NCBI GenBank assembly: GCA_016281295.1 | Contig: JAEEII010000312.1 | Location: 1 to 43,477 of the forward strand | Source of the DNA: Bacteroidales bacterium | GTDB taxonomy: Bacteria; Bacteroidota; Bacteroidia; Bacteroidales; F082 | DNA: 43,477 bases | Direction: 5' to 3' | Shown here: positions 33,129 through 42,400 of the stretch, piece by piece | Layout: the number at the start of each line of letters is the position of its first letter | Position numbering within the stretch: the first letter of the stretch is position 1 | Notes under the pieces: model-generated | The model's input: the letters and a program-made list of their open reading frames with translations, nothing else | Database searches by the model: none | What the model was told of the DNA's origin: nothing | Position numbers and translations under genes: made by a program

Positions 33129-34265
33129 TCAGAAAAATCTTACCATCATCCACAACATCACCCCCACAGCCAACGACAGCCCAATAGCAAGCCAAACTAT
33201 CGTCCGTTTCCGCTCTTTCAGCTTGTTTCCCATCAAATCCACTTTTCCTTTCATGTTTGCCATCTCCTCCACATTCCGTTTCTCTCGCTCCACATATCCG
33301 GCTCTCTCTTCCTTGAAGTCATTCTCCTGCTTCGTCAGCCGTTTTTCAAGGTTGGCGATTTGTTCCGCATACTGCTTGCTCACTTGTTGCACCAATATCG
33401 CTTTCGACTTTGCCTTCATGCCAGCCACACGTTCAACGGTGTCGTTTAAATACTGTCCCAAGGCGGTCGGTGTAGCCACTTCTTTATCCGCAATTTCCTT
33501 GAAGGTAAGCCGCTCTTCAGGATGTCCCACCGCAGAGATAACAGGTGTGTTGAGATGTGCCAGTGTTTCAAGTACTTCAATATTGTCGAGCTTCTCAATG
33601 CCGACGCCTCCACCACGCACCACAGCGATGACATCAAAGCCTTTGCTGTCAATGTCGGTAAGGTTCTGGCACAGCGGCTCCGCTCTGAAGAAGTCGCAGC
33701 GGAACTCCGTGAAGTCGATGGCAGCACGTGCGGCTTGAATGCCTGCTTCAAAATCTGTGAGTGTGATGGAATTGTTTGCCAGCAACAGCGCCACCCTCGG
33801 ACGTTCGTCAGCAAGCAGTCGTTGCTCAATAATCTGGTCCACATTGCGGAAACCCACTTGCGCCATATATCGACGCAGCTCGGCTTTCTTTTGGTCGGCT
33901 TCACTGACAACCAGTTCCTGAAGCTTCTCGGCCCTTGTCACATTGAGCGTGATCTGAATGTTCGCACGATTGTCAATCTTGCGTTCAAGGATGCCAATGA
34001 CAGTAATCAAGTTTCCGTTGACTAGTGTCTCATATATATTCTTGGGCATCCGCAACGTGATTTCGTCTTGCGAGTTTTCATCACGTAACCCTGCGTAGGC
34101 AAACGTCCAGTTCTGGTTATTTTGACGTTGTTGGTAGACGCCCTGCAAGCTAACCAATTTGGCAAACTCATTCTGTCGGCTCAAAGTAGCATTGAAAATG
34201 GCTAACAGCTCTGATGGCTTATAGGCCGTCACAATGCTCTTTGTCTCTTTTGTTTCTCCGTCCAT
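33129..34265 (-). CDS. Membrane-anchored exonuclease VII large-subunit-like protein
   Basis: 378 residues. The first 110 look like the OB-fold of XseA (TLSRQNEFAKLVSLQG, VYQQRQNNQNWTFAYAGL). The nuclease-like core carries VVRGGGVGIEKLDN (RGGG 217-220), VISAVGHPEERLT (H248; the usual GHETD Asp is replaced by Glu251) and ATPTALGQYL. A coiled coil runs from about 290 to 350 and a single transmembrane helix from 355 to 375 ends the protein. True XseA lacks such an anchor and works with XseB, for which no gene is near. It may therefore be a separate, membrane-tied enzyme. No promoter is clear; it may be read through from the lipoprotein gene 65 bp upstream. Confidence 0.75.
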   Translation of the reverse strand: MDGETKETKSIVTAYKPSELLAIFNATLSRQNEFAKLVSLQGVYQQRQNNQNWTFAYAGLRDENSQDEITLRMPKNIYETLVNGNLITVIGILERKIDNRANIQITLNVTRAEKLQELVVSEADQKKAELRRYMAQVGFRNVDQIIEQRLLADERPRVALLLANNSITLTDFEAGIQAARAAIDFTEFRCDFFRAEPLCQNLTDIDSKGFDVIAVVRGGGVGIEKLDNIEVLETLAHLNTPVISAVGHPEERLTFKEIADKEVATPTALGQYLNDTVERVAGMKAKSKAILVQQVSKQYAEQIANLEKRLTKQENDFKEERAGYVEREKRNVEEMANMKGKVDLMGNKLKERKRTIVWLAIGLSLAVGVMLWMMVRFF

Positions 34266-34330
34266 TCGTATTTTCTCCCGTCTCGAGGTTGTAAAGCTTG
34301 GCGAAAAAAAGGAGAAAGTGTGCTTTCCAG

Positions 34331-35341
34331 TTATTTGACCACAAAGTCACAAGCATTACCTATGACCTTGATGGTGCCATCAGGAGCCATGACTTTCAAA
34401 TCATACACAGGCTTATTGTTTTTGTCAACAACTTTTTTCCCTTCATTGTCACGTTGTTGCGAAACAAAAACCAGCGATCCGTCATGAAGCCATCTTGGCT
34501 CCGTTTTGGTCAATTCAGAGTCAAGTGAAGTTTGCGTTTTACCATCCATCGTGGAGACACAATAACAACTATAGTTGTAGTCATCCCAAGGCATCATGGC
34601 AGTAAACAACACCTTTGTCCTGTCAGGATTTGTAGAGATGACATTGATGTCAACATACTCAGTAGGAAGTTCTGGCTCGAGCCACATCATTTTACGATAA
34701 TCGAGTTGATCGGTCAAACTGATCTTGGTGCTGTCCATTTTAAAGTAAAGATCTCCAAAAATGGTTGTCTCAAAAGTATTCGCGACATTATATTCTTTAT
34801 AAGGCCTGAAGTCAATTTTTTCATCGGTCAGATAAAGCTCATCCGTGTCAGGCATATATTGATACAAGGCGCCTTTCTTCAAAGTCTTACTCTGAAAATC
34901 GTAAATGTTAAGATTGCAATATTGATGATAGGAATAAGCCATCACGCTATTCATTGCCAACTGGTCCTGTGCCTTATTGAAACACATAGCACCCAGATTG
35001 CCATCCATATAATTGTCACAATCACTTAATTTCAAATCCCAGTTAATTACTTTCACCGGTTTTGCTTTGGGATCTTTCAAATCAAGGCTCTTCAGGATTA
35101 AATCGCCATGGTGGGAAACTGTATAATAAAGGATGCTATCCAAAGAATAAACCGCATTGACTACGCTGTCGTGCTCACTCTTGTAAATCCTGGTCTCTTG
35201 GGGCTGGTCTTTATAAAAAGCCAGTTTTCCTCCCTGAAGATAAACCATGTCATAATCAATAAGAGGTTGACCATTGTTTGAATCGCAACTGGCCATGAAT
35301 AATAACAACAAGGCCGGGATAAGAATAAAGAATTTTTTCAT
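34331..35341 (-). CDS. Lipoprotein with beta-propeller-like sequence
   Basis: 336 residues with signal segment and lipobox MASC (Cys19), so it is a lipoprotein. The rest has repeated short segments of the type seen in TolB/WD40-like propellers (YSLDSILYYTV, NPDRTKVLFTAM, EPRWLHDGSLVFVS). No enzyme site is visible. The function is unknown; such proteins commonly bind peptides, sugars or envelope partners. It has its own -7 box and a 50-odd nt leader. Confidence 0.75.
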   Translation of the reverse strand: MKKFFILIPALLLLFMASCDSNNGQPLIDYDMVYLQGGKLAFYKDQPQETRIYKSEHDSVVNAVYSLDSILYYTVSHHGDLILKSLDLKDPKAKPVKVINWDLKLSDCDNYMDGNLGAMCFNKAQDQLAMNSVMAYSYHQYCNLNIYDFQSKTLKKGALYQYMPDTDELYLTDEKIDFRPYKEYNVANTFETTIFGDLYFKMDSTKISLTDQLDYRKMMWLEPELPTEYVDINVISTNPDRTKVLFTAMMPWDDYNYSCYCVSTMDGKTQTSLDSELTKTEPRWLHDGSLVFVSQQRDNEGKKVVDKNNKPVYDLKVMAPDGTIKVIGNACDFVVK

Positions 35342-35400
35342 TTGTGTAAGATTTATTTATAATTATTAATTACGTTAGGATGATTCTCTTGATGAGGCCG

Positions 35401-35408
35401 CAAAATTA
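35401..35408 (-). promoter_or_regulatory. -7 box for the lipoprotein gene
   Basis: TAATTTTG on the reverse strand, giving a leader of about 55 nt. No -33 element of normal spacing could be placed. Confidence 0.5.
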
Positions 35409-35430
35409 GGAATTTTTTTGATGCTGTTGC

Positions 35431-36456
35431 TCACGCCATCAATGCTTTTAGTTTGGATGCAAACCGGTTGATATCCTCCTCGGTGGTGTCGTAGGCACAC
35501 ATCCATCGAACCACATTGTCATCCTCATCCCAATCGTAGAAGAAACAGAACTCCTGCAAAGCTTTCCATACCTGACGGGGTAATCGGGCAAACACGCCGT
35601 TAGCTTGAACGGGATAAACAATCTCCACTCCGGGTATGTCCTTCACCGCCTGATAAAGCAACTGCGCCATCCTATTGGAATGTTCGGCGTTGCGACGCCA
35701 GAGGTCGTTTTCAAAATAGGCGTCGAACTGGGCGGCAATGAAACGCATCTTGGAACAGAGCTGCATGGCTTGCTTGCGGCGGTACTTGAAGTCGGGACAT
35801 ACCGCTGGATTAAGCAGAACCACTGCCTCTCCCATCATCAAGCCATTTTTAGTGCCACCGAAGGACACTGCATCAACCCCGAGGTCAGTGGTCATCTCCT
35901 TAAAGGTACAACCTAAGGCAACGGCTGCATTGCCCAGACGAGCACCGTCAATATGGACGTACATATTGTACTCGCGGGCCAAGGTTACCAATGCCTTGAT
36001 CTCGTCCAGGCTATACAGGGTGCCAAGTTCCGTGGGTTGTGTGATGGAAATCAGCTTGGGCTGACTGTGGTGCTCGAAGCCAAAGCCGTGCAAACGGGTC
36101 TTCACCAGCTCGGGCGTCAGCTTGCCATCGGGGGTATCGACGGTGAGCAGCCTACAACCCACGATGCGTTGCGGGGCGCCACACTCATCAACGTTGATAT
36201 GCGCAGTCTCGGCACAAACCACCGCCTCATGAGAATGCACCATGGCATCGATACAAAGGGTGTTACATCCCGTGCCGTTGAAGGCGAAGAACACCCTTGC
36301 CTGCACACCAAACTGCTCACGGAACCTTTCCTCTGTGGCAGCGCAATATTCATCATCACCGTAAGCCAAAGCGTGTTCTTGATTGACACGGACAATGGCA
36401 TCTAACACTTCCGGACAAATGCCAGAATGATTGTCACTTCCAAATCCTCTTTTCAT
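35431..36456 (-). CDS. ltaE: Low-specificity L-threonine aldolase
   Basis: PLP enzyme that cleaves threonine and allo-threonine to glycine and acetaldehyde. 341 residues from MKRGFGSDNHSG, the usual family start; the open frame has 23 further codons beyond the promoter. D170 in HIDGAR binds the pyridine N and K203 in SFGGTKNG forms the Schiff base. Related enzymes act on beta-hydroxy amino acids in general, so the exact substrate is not certain. Confidence 0.93.
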   Translation of the reverse strand: MKRGFGSDNHSGICPEVLDAIVRVNQEHALAYGDDEYCAATEERFREQFGVQARVFFAFNGTGCNTLCIDAMVHSHEAVVCAETAHINVDECGAPQRIVGCRLLTVDTPDGKLTPELVKTRLHGFGFEHHSQPKLISITQPTELGTLYSLDEIKALVTLAREYNMYVHIDGARLGNAAVALGCTFKEMTTDLGVDAVSFGGTKNGLMMGEAVVLLNPAVCPDFKYRRKQAMQLCSKMRFIAAQFDAYFENDLWRRNAEHSNRMAQLLYQAVKDIPGVEIVYPVQANGVFARLPRQVWKALQEFCFFYDWDEDDNVVRWMCAYDTTEEDINRFASKLKALMA

Positions 36457-36478
36457 GATTGTATTTATTTTGTTGCCG

Positions 36479-36486
36479 CAAAAATA
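36479..36486 (-). promoter_or_regulatory. -7 box for ltaE
   Basis: TATTTTTG on the reverse strand, 22 bp before the ATG. The intergenic stretch 36487-36616 to the right holds no gene that I can support. Confidence 0.55.
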
Positions 36487-36616
36487 ATTATTTACTGCAA
36501 AATAACAATCAATTATAGAGATCAATTAGGCCGTAACGGAGCGGCATCCCTAATAATAGGGTTTTTGAAAGTGTAAATAATCATTAATAAGGAGTATCGG
36601 ACACCGTTCCACATCG

Positions 36617-36624
36617 TATTTTTG
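36617..36624 (+). promoter_or_regulatory. Upstream -7 box of the hemerythrin gene
   Basis: TATTTTTG 60 bp before the chosen ATG. With the box at 36664-36671 it would give tandem promoters and a long and a short leader. Confidence 0.4.
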
Positions 36625-36663
36625 CCATCAAAACCTTCAACGAGTATTAATGTGTTTTTTTAT

Positions 36664-36671
36664 TACCTTTG
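36664..36671 (+). promoter_or_regulatory. Proximal -7 box of the hemerythrin gene
   Basis: TACCTTTG 13 bp before the ATG at 36685. It excludes the longer frame beginning at 36622 for transcripts from this start. Confidence 0.5.
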
Positions 36672-36684
36672 CCTCTTCAAAACA

Positions 36685-37401
36685 ATGACAGACGACAACA
36701 TGGCAAAAAAGAAAGACCTGTTCTCCAAAAAGGCCAAGCTGGCAGAGCTGATTGCCGGCGACCGGAGGTTACTGCAGCTATTGCCCAGGTTCGGCATCGC
36801 GCTGGGTTTCGGTGATCGCAGTGTCGAAGAGGTGTGCCTCATGAACAACGTCAGCACTGAACTCTTTCTCACCATCTGCGAAATTTACTCCGACGACGCC
36901 TATAAACCCGTCCAACACGCCCTGCCTTACACTGACATGAGCAGTCTCCTCCCCTACCTGAAAGCCTCACATCGGTATTACCTTGGCGAGCGTTTCCCAC
37001 ATCTCGAGGAGCATCTGCAACGCATCATTGAGGCTTGCGGACCGAAATACGGCCCCATGCTGCGTCACTTCTACGACGAGTACAAGCGGGAGGTGATGCG
37101 TCACATCCAGTACTACGAGGAGGAGGTGGTCTTTCCCTACATCGAGGCACTGCGCAACGGACAACGACCCGACACGTACCAAATCAAAGAGTTCCGTCAC
37201 AACCACACTAACATTCAAGACGTCCTCGATGACATGATGAACATACTGCTGAAATACCTTCCTGGCGACATTCTCCCCAAGGAACGCATCGAGATCTCGT
37301 TGGATATCATGGAGTTGAGCGATGACCTTAACCGTCATTCGCTCATTGAGGACCACATCCTCATCCCCTACGTCGAATCACTCGAAAACGCCCTGCTATG
37401 A
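36685..37401 (+). CDS. Hemerythrin-domain protein (RIC/ScdA-like)
   Basis: 238 residues from MTDDNMAKKK. The N-terminal part (about 18-70) resembles the ScdA_N/DUF542 domain, without its typical Cys pair. The C-terminal helical bundle carries the His and Glu pattern of a di-iron hemerythrin: H96, H140, E144-147, H172/H174, H218 and E222/H224. Relatives repair Fe-S clusters or sense or bind O2 and NO. Its stop overlaps the start of the LuxR gene as ATGA, so the two are translationally coupled; a sensor-regulator pair is inference. Confidence 0.82.
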   Translation: MTDDNMAKKKDLFSKKAKLAELIAGDRRLLQLLPRFGIALGFGDRSVEEVCLMNNVSTELFLTICEIYSDDAYKPVQHALPYTDMSSLLPYLKASHRYYLGERFPHLEEHLQRIIEACGPKYGPMLRHFYDEYKREVMRHIQYYEEEVVFPYIEALRNGQRPDTYQIKEFRHNHTNIQDVLDDMMNILLKYLPGDILPKERIEISLDIMELSDDLNRHSLIEDHILIPYVESLENALL

Positions 37402-37985
37402 GAAATCGCGTCATTATCTGTGAAGCCTCCGAGATTGTTGCCAATGGTTTGGCCGAAGTCATCGACAGCATGGCTCAGTTTAACGTGGTGGCTCGTCTCG
37501 ACAGTCTTGACCGGCTTTCGGAGCGGATTACCGCTACCGACGCCAACCTATTGGTCATCGACCCGACGCTGCTTGGCTTTCAATACAAAGAGTTCTTGAC
37601 CCCACTCGCCAAAGAACACCCAGGCATTACGTTCATCGCCCTGGCGACTACCTGCCTCGACCACTCCATGCTGGCTCCTTACAATGGGGTCATTGAGCTC
37701 TACGACACACGCTCGAAAATCATCAGCAAGATGAACGAGTTTGTGCAGAGCGAAACTACAAAGAAAGTCGATGACGTGGAACTCTCGAAGCGCGAGATCG
37801 ACGTGTTGGTGGCAGTGGCCAAAGGCATGATGAACAAGGAAATCGCCGACCAGATGAACATCTCCATCCATACGGTTATTTCTCACCGCAAGAATATCAC
37901 CCGAAAAACTGGCATCAAGTCCGTTTCGGGTTTGACGGTGTATGCCTTACTAAACAATTTGATTAATGAAAGCGAGTTGATTTGA
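37398..37985 (+). CDS. LuxR-type response regulator with degenerate receiver
   Basis: 195-aa transcription factor. Residues 130-190 form a LuxR/NarL helix-turn-helix (LSKREIDVLVAVAKGMMNKEIADQM then HTVISHRKNITRKTG, recognised across the two lines). The N-terminal 120 residues have receiver length and hydrophobicity, but the acidic pair before strand 2 is CEA instead of DD; Asp55 at the usual phospho-site position is present. It may therefore work without phosphorylation. No histidine kinase is near. The stop codon abuts that of the convergent DUF58 gene with no base between. Confidence 0.85.
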   Translation: MRNRVIICEASEIVANGLAEVIDSMAQFNVVARLDSLDRLSERITATDANLLVIDPTLLGFQYKEFLTPLAKEHPGITFIALATTCLDHSMLAPYNGVIELYDTRSKIISKMNEFVQSETTKKVDDVELSKREIDVLVAVAKGMMNKEIADQMNISIHTVISHRKNITRKTGIKSVSGLTVYALLNNLINESELI

Positions 37986-38921
37986 TTAATATAACTTCCC
38001 TCTCTTAATCAAATAACTCGTCAGCACCTGACTATACTCCTTATTAATATCAGCTTCCACGTAGTCGATTTGATATTGGTAACAGTGCTTCAAGATTTCG
38101 TCTTTGCGCTGCGCCATCAGTTGACGATAACGTTCTTGAATCTCCACGGGATTCAGCTTCAGCGTCTCACCCGTCTCCAAATCGACGAAACGATACGGGC
38201 GGTTCTCGAAGTCAAGGTCCAGTTCTAATTGTCCATCATAAACATGGAACAAGATGACCTCGTGTTTGTTATATTTCAGATGCTCCAGAGCCTCGAACAT
38301 GGGATTGTAATCGCCGAGATTGTCGAGCATGTCGGTGAAAATCACCACCAAACTGCGCTTATGGGTCATTTCGGCAATCTGATGAAGGCATTGAACCGTG
38401 GATGTGGTCTTCTTCTGGTCTTTGTCGTAGGTCTCGATTAGTTTTTCCAATTCATTATATACCAACTTGTTATGAACGGCAGACATCTTAGCCGGCTCAT
38501 GGAACACAATGGATTCATCAAAGAGATCCAAGCCCACGGCATCTCGCTGACGCCGCATCAGCTCCATCAATGAAGCAGCTGCATATACACTGAAAAACAA
38601 CTTGTTGGGATGCTCAAAGTCAATCTTGTTCCTTACGGGGAAACACATGCTTGAGCTTTTGTCGATGACCAATTGGCAACGAAGGTTCGTCTCTTCTTCG
38701 TAGCGTTTCACAAAAAGTTTCTCTGTGCGACCGTACAGTTTCCAGTCGATATGACGAATTGGCTCGCCAGTGTTGTAAAGGCGATGTTCGGCAAACTCCA
38801 CCGAGAAGCCATGAAATGGACTCTTGTGGAGGCCTGTGATAAACCCCTCCACTATCTGTCGTGCCAAAAACTCAAGACTCCCGAACTGGGCGAGCCGATT
38901 CCGATCAATAGAGAAATCCAT
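37986..38921 (-). CDS. DUF58 domain protein with vWA-like fold
   Basis: 311-aa protein of the DUF58 family, usually cytoplasmic and found near MoxR ATPases. The family signature GEPIRHIDWKLYGR is at about 55-70 and a MIDAS-like DxSxS (IDKSSSM) follows near 85, which could hold a metal as in von Willebrand A domains. No MoxR gene is next to it here, so it is separated from its common partner. It lies downstream of trxA on the same strand, with a GC-rich hairpin between. Confidence 0.88.
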   Translation of the reverse strand: MDFSIDRNRLAQFGSLEFLARQIVEGFITGLHKSPFHGFSVEFAEHRLYNTGEPIRHIDWKLYGRTEKLFVKRYEEETNLRCQLVIDKSSSMCFPVRNKIDFEHPNKLFFSVYAAASLMELMRRQRDAVGLDLFDESIVFHEPAKMSAVHNKLVYNELEKLIETYDKDQKKTTSTVQCLHQIAEMTHKRSLVVIFTDMLDNLGDYNPMFEALEHLKYNKHEVILFHVYDGQLELDLDFENRPYRFVDLETGETLKLNPVEIQERYRQLMAQRKDEILKHCYQYQIDYVEADINKEYSQVLTSYLIKRGKLY

Positions 38922-38935
38922 TATTTATAAATGGT

Positions 38936-38969
38936 GGACGCGGGACTTCGAGACACGTGTCCCGCGTCC
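38936..38969. repeat. GC-rich perfect inverted repeat between trxA and DUF58
   Basis: GGACGCGGGAC (38936-38946) pairs exactly with GTCCCGCGTCC (38959-38969) around a 12-nt loop that contains the palindrome ACACGTGT. Its 11-bp GC stem is striking against its AT-rich surroundings. There is no T-run on either strand, so it is not a standard rho-independent terminator; it may weaken read-through from trxA to DUF58 or protect mRNA ends. Confidence 0.75.
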
Positions 38970-38977
38970 CTTGTCCA

Positions 38978-39298
38978 TTAAAACAGTTTTTCAAGTTTCT
39001 CAACAAATACTTTCTTGGGAGCGGCGCCGACGTTCTTATCGACGGGCTGGCCATCTTTGAAATAGATGACGGTAGGGATATTCATGATGCCGAATTTGGC
39101 AGCCGTGGCGGGGCATTCCTCAACATCGCATTTCACGGCAATCATCTTGCCGGCAAATTCTTCGGAGATCTCCTCCACCATAGGTTCAACTTTCTTGCAA
39201 GGGCCACACCAAGTAGCACCAAAATCCACCATAACAGGCAGTTCCGATTTCAAGACAACCTCTTCAAAACGGTCGTCAGTCATTTGAATTACAGCCAT
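38978..39298 (-). CDS. trxA: Thioredoxin
   Basis: 106 residues, the size of a classical cytoplasmic thioredoxin without signal peptide. The redox motif WCGPC spans 30-34, the buried Asp (VDFGATW) precedes it, and the cis-Pro lies in NIPTVIYF. It reduces protein disulfides with thioredoxin reductase. It has its own promoter with an AT-rich leader of about 55 nt and lies next to dnaE, in the same order as I recall from other Bacteroidales. Confidence 0.96.
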   Translation of the reverse strand: MAVIQMTDDRFEEVVLKSELPVMVDFGATWCGPCKKVEPMVEEISEEFAGKMIAVKCDVEECPATAAKFGIMNIPTVIYFKDGQPVDKNVGAAPKKVFVEKLEKLF

Positions 39299-39358
39299 TT
39301 TTGTTTCAATTAGTTAGTTTATAATAGATCTATAAATCGTTATCTAAATATAGAGTTG

Positions 39359-39366
39359 CAAAGATA
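39359..39366 (-). promoter_or_regulatory. -7 box for trxA
   Basis: TATCTTTG on the reverse strand, 61 bp before the trxA ATG, and just past the end of dnaE. Confidence 0.55.
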
Positions 39367-39406
39367 AGCATTTTTTATAAAATATGTATCGTTTTTTCAG
39401 GTAGCC

Positions 39407-42400
39407 TTACTTCAACTCAAAATCTGCATACGGCAAGTCATCAACCAGCGGCAGCACCTCCTGGGCAGCGACTCCCCCACTGTATGGTGTCATGTTACAG
39501 AACAGATTCAGGTTGGAATCGACGAGATAGACTCCGAACGACTGCTTGCCAGGGTGTTCTTTAACTAGCTTGATGAATTCATCAATAGCCTCTGCATTCA
39601 TTTGAGCCACATCGAGCTTGAAAAGCACCCGTTTACCTGTATTCTCCAAAAGAGAATCCAAGAGTTTCACCTCAGAGATACGTAGCTCCAGGTCTTTCGG
39701 CACCGCATCCTGTTCTCGTCCTTGTTTCCAATAAGGTGCAGACAAAGTGCCGATGAGCAACACAAACTGCCCTTCCACCAACAGATTCCTGAAGTTCAGG
39801 TAGTTCTCTTTGAAAAGGCTGAAAGTGAACGCCCCAGTCTTATCTTCGATGGTGAAGCGACCGTATGGGACATTGTTTTTTGACACCGCATGATCCACTT
39901 TGGTGATCTGTCCACCAAGACGAACGCTGAAACCATTGTATTTCTCTGGATTGGTCATGGCGTTCTTCATCGCTTCCACCGTGGTATTACTGAAGAATTT
40001 TAATTGAATCTTAAAAGTATCCATCGGGTGAGAGCTGATGTAGAAGCCAATGCTTTCTAACTCCATCTGTAGTTCTTTCAGTTTCGACCAACGCTCACAA
40101 TCGGGCAAGGGTAATGTCAAAGCTTCCGAAGAGCTGCTTGCGTCACCCATGCCAAAGAGGTCCATCTGGGCAGAGTTCTTCCGTTCGTTGTAGGAAGCAA
40201 CCATACGCAAGGCTCTTTCGCTGAAAGGCACCGAGTCGTTGGCGGGCATATAAAACAGCATGGCGCGGTGGAAATTGGGGAACGAGTCGAAACAACCCGC
40301 TGTGTCCATGCTTTCCAAAGCCCTGCGGTTCAAACCTTTGTCGGCACAACGCAAGAGAAAATCAGCAAAATCCTTGAACTTGCCATTGGCGTTTCGCTCC
40401 CCGATGATGCCCGAGATAGCCGCCTCGCCCACATTTCGGATACCGCCCATGCCGAAACGGATCTGGCCTTTTTCATTGACGGAGAACTCGTATTCCGACT
40501 CATTGACATCGGGGCCCAAAACCTCAATACGCATACGTTTGCACTCCTCCATCATGAAGGTCACCTGCTTGATGTCGCCCAGTTCATTGTTCAGCACCGC
40601 TGCCATGAACTCGGCGGGATAATGTGCCTTAAGGTAAGCAGTTTGGTACGACACCCAGCTATAGCAAGCAGCGTGTGACTTGTTGAAGGCGTAAGAAGCA
40701 AACTTCTTCCACTCCTCCCAGATCTTCTCAAGACGTTTCTTCACTTCATCTTCTGGAAGGTTCTCAGTTCTGGTCAGCTTCTCCACCCCTTGTTTCATGA
40801 ACTTGCCATACAACTCCTCCATCTTCGCCAACTGTTTCTTACCCATGGCTTTACGGAGCGTGTCAGACTCGCCACGCGTGAAGTCGGCCAGCTCACGTGA
40901 GAGTAACATCACCTGCTCTTGATACACACAGATGCCGTAGGTGTCCTTGAGGTACTTCTCCATGCACTTGAAGTCGTATTTTATCTCCTGCCTGCCTTGT
41001 TTACGGGCAATGAAGTCGGGGATGTTGTCCATCGGTCCCGGGCGATACAAAGCGTTCATAGCGATGATGTCGCCAATCACAGAGGGCTGGAGCTCGCGGA
41101 GGTATTTCTGCATCCCGGGTGATTCAAACTGGAAGGTACCAATGGTGTTTCCTGCGGAATAGAGAGCGTAGGTCTCCGCATCATCAATGGGGATATGGTC
41201 GATGTCAATGTCGATGCCTCGGGTCTTTTTGATGTTTTTCAAAGCATCTTTGATCAGCGTCAGGGTCTTCAGCCCCAAGAAGTCCATCTTAATGAGGCCG
41301 ACAGACTCAATCACATGGCCGTCATATTGCGTCACGACGACATCTTCATTCGTCTCTTTGTCTTTAATGGTGGCCACAGGAGCCACGTTGGTGAGGTCGT
41401 CAGCACCGATGATAACACCACAGGCGTGGATGCCCACCTGACGGTTGGTGTCTTCCAGCTCCTGAGCGTAGGTCAACATCGAGGAGACATTCTCATCAGG
41501 GCCTTCGACAAGTTTTTTAAGTTCATCTACATATTTGTAGCAATTTTTCAAGTTAACCTTAGGCGACTTTCCTTTTTCGTCTTTGATGTTATCGGGGAAG
41601 TTTCGGTCTGGGATATAGCTCTTGATCCTTGCGACTTCCGACAGTGGCACTTTCTGCACACGCGCCACGTCTTGGATGGCCGATTTAGCGGCCATGGTGC
41701 CGTAGGTGATGATATGCGCCACTTTCTCCTTGCCGTATTTTTTGGTGATCCAGTCAAGCACACGGCCACGACCGTCATCGTCGAAGTCCACGTCAATATC
41801 AGGTAGCGAGATACGGTCAGGGTTGAGGAAACGTTCAAACAGGAGGTCATATTTCAGCGGGTCGAGGTCAGTGATTTTCAAACAATAAGCCACTACCGAG
41901 CCTGCTGCCGAACCACGGCCAGGACCGACGGAAACGCCGAGTTCTTCTCGTGCCGCGCGGATATAGTCACTCACGATGAGGAAGTATCCCGGGAAGCCCA
42001 TGGTTTTCATCACATGCAGCTCGAAGATGATTCGTTCTTTTTGTTCATCGGTGAGCGGGTCGCCATACCGCATCTTAGCGCCTTCCCAGGTGAGTTTAGC
42101 TAAGTAGTCAGCCTCTAACTTGATACGATAGAGACGGTTATAGCCTCCCATTTTCTTGATTTTCTTCTCCCCCTCCTCACGACTCATGATGACATTGCCA
42201 TGTTCATCACGGGTAAATTCATTGAAAAGGTCTTCTTCAGTGTATTTTTTGTGATATTCCTCCTCTGTGCCGAATTCTTCAGGAATGGGGAACACAGGCA
42301 TGATTGGGTCGGAGTCGATGCTGTAGGCCTCCACCTTATCCACAATCTCCTGAGTGTTTTCGAGTGCCTCGGGAAGATCGCTGAAGATCGCCCCCATCTC

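Noticed and set aside
33018..33738. Forward frames over the XseA-like gene
   Set aside because: Low-complexity antisense reading; the reverse frame carries the conserved motifs.
32885..34330. Integrated element with tRNA-Lys as attachment site
   Set aside because: I looked for a second copy of the tRNA 3' end and found none in the window; no integrase gene is present. The accessory character of the XseA-like gene is still possible.
38936..38969. Rho-independent terminator
   Set aside because: Good stem but no T-run on either strand, so it was listed as an inverted repeat only.
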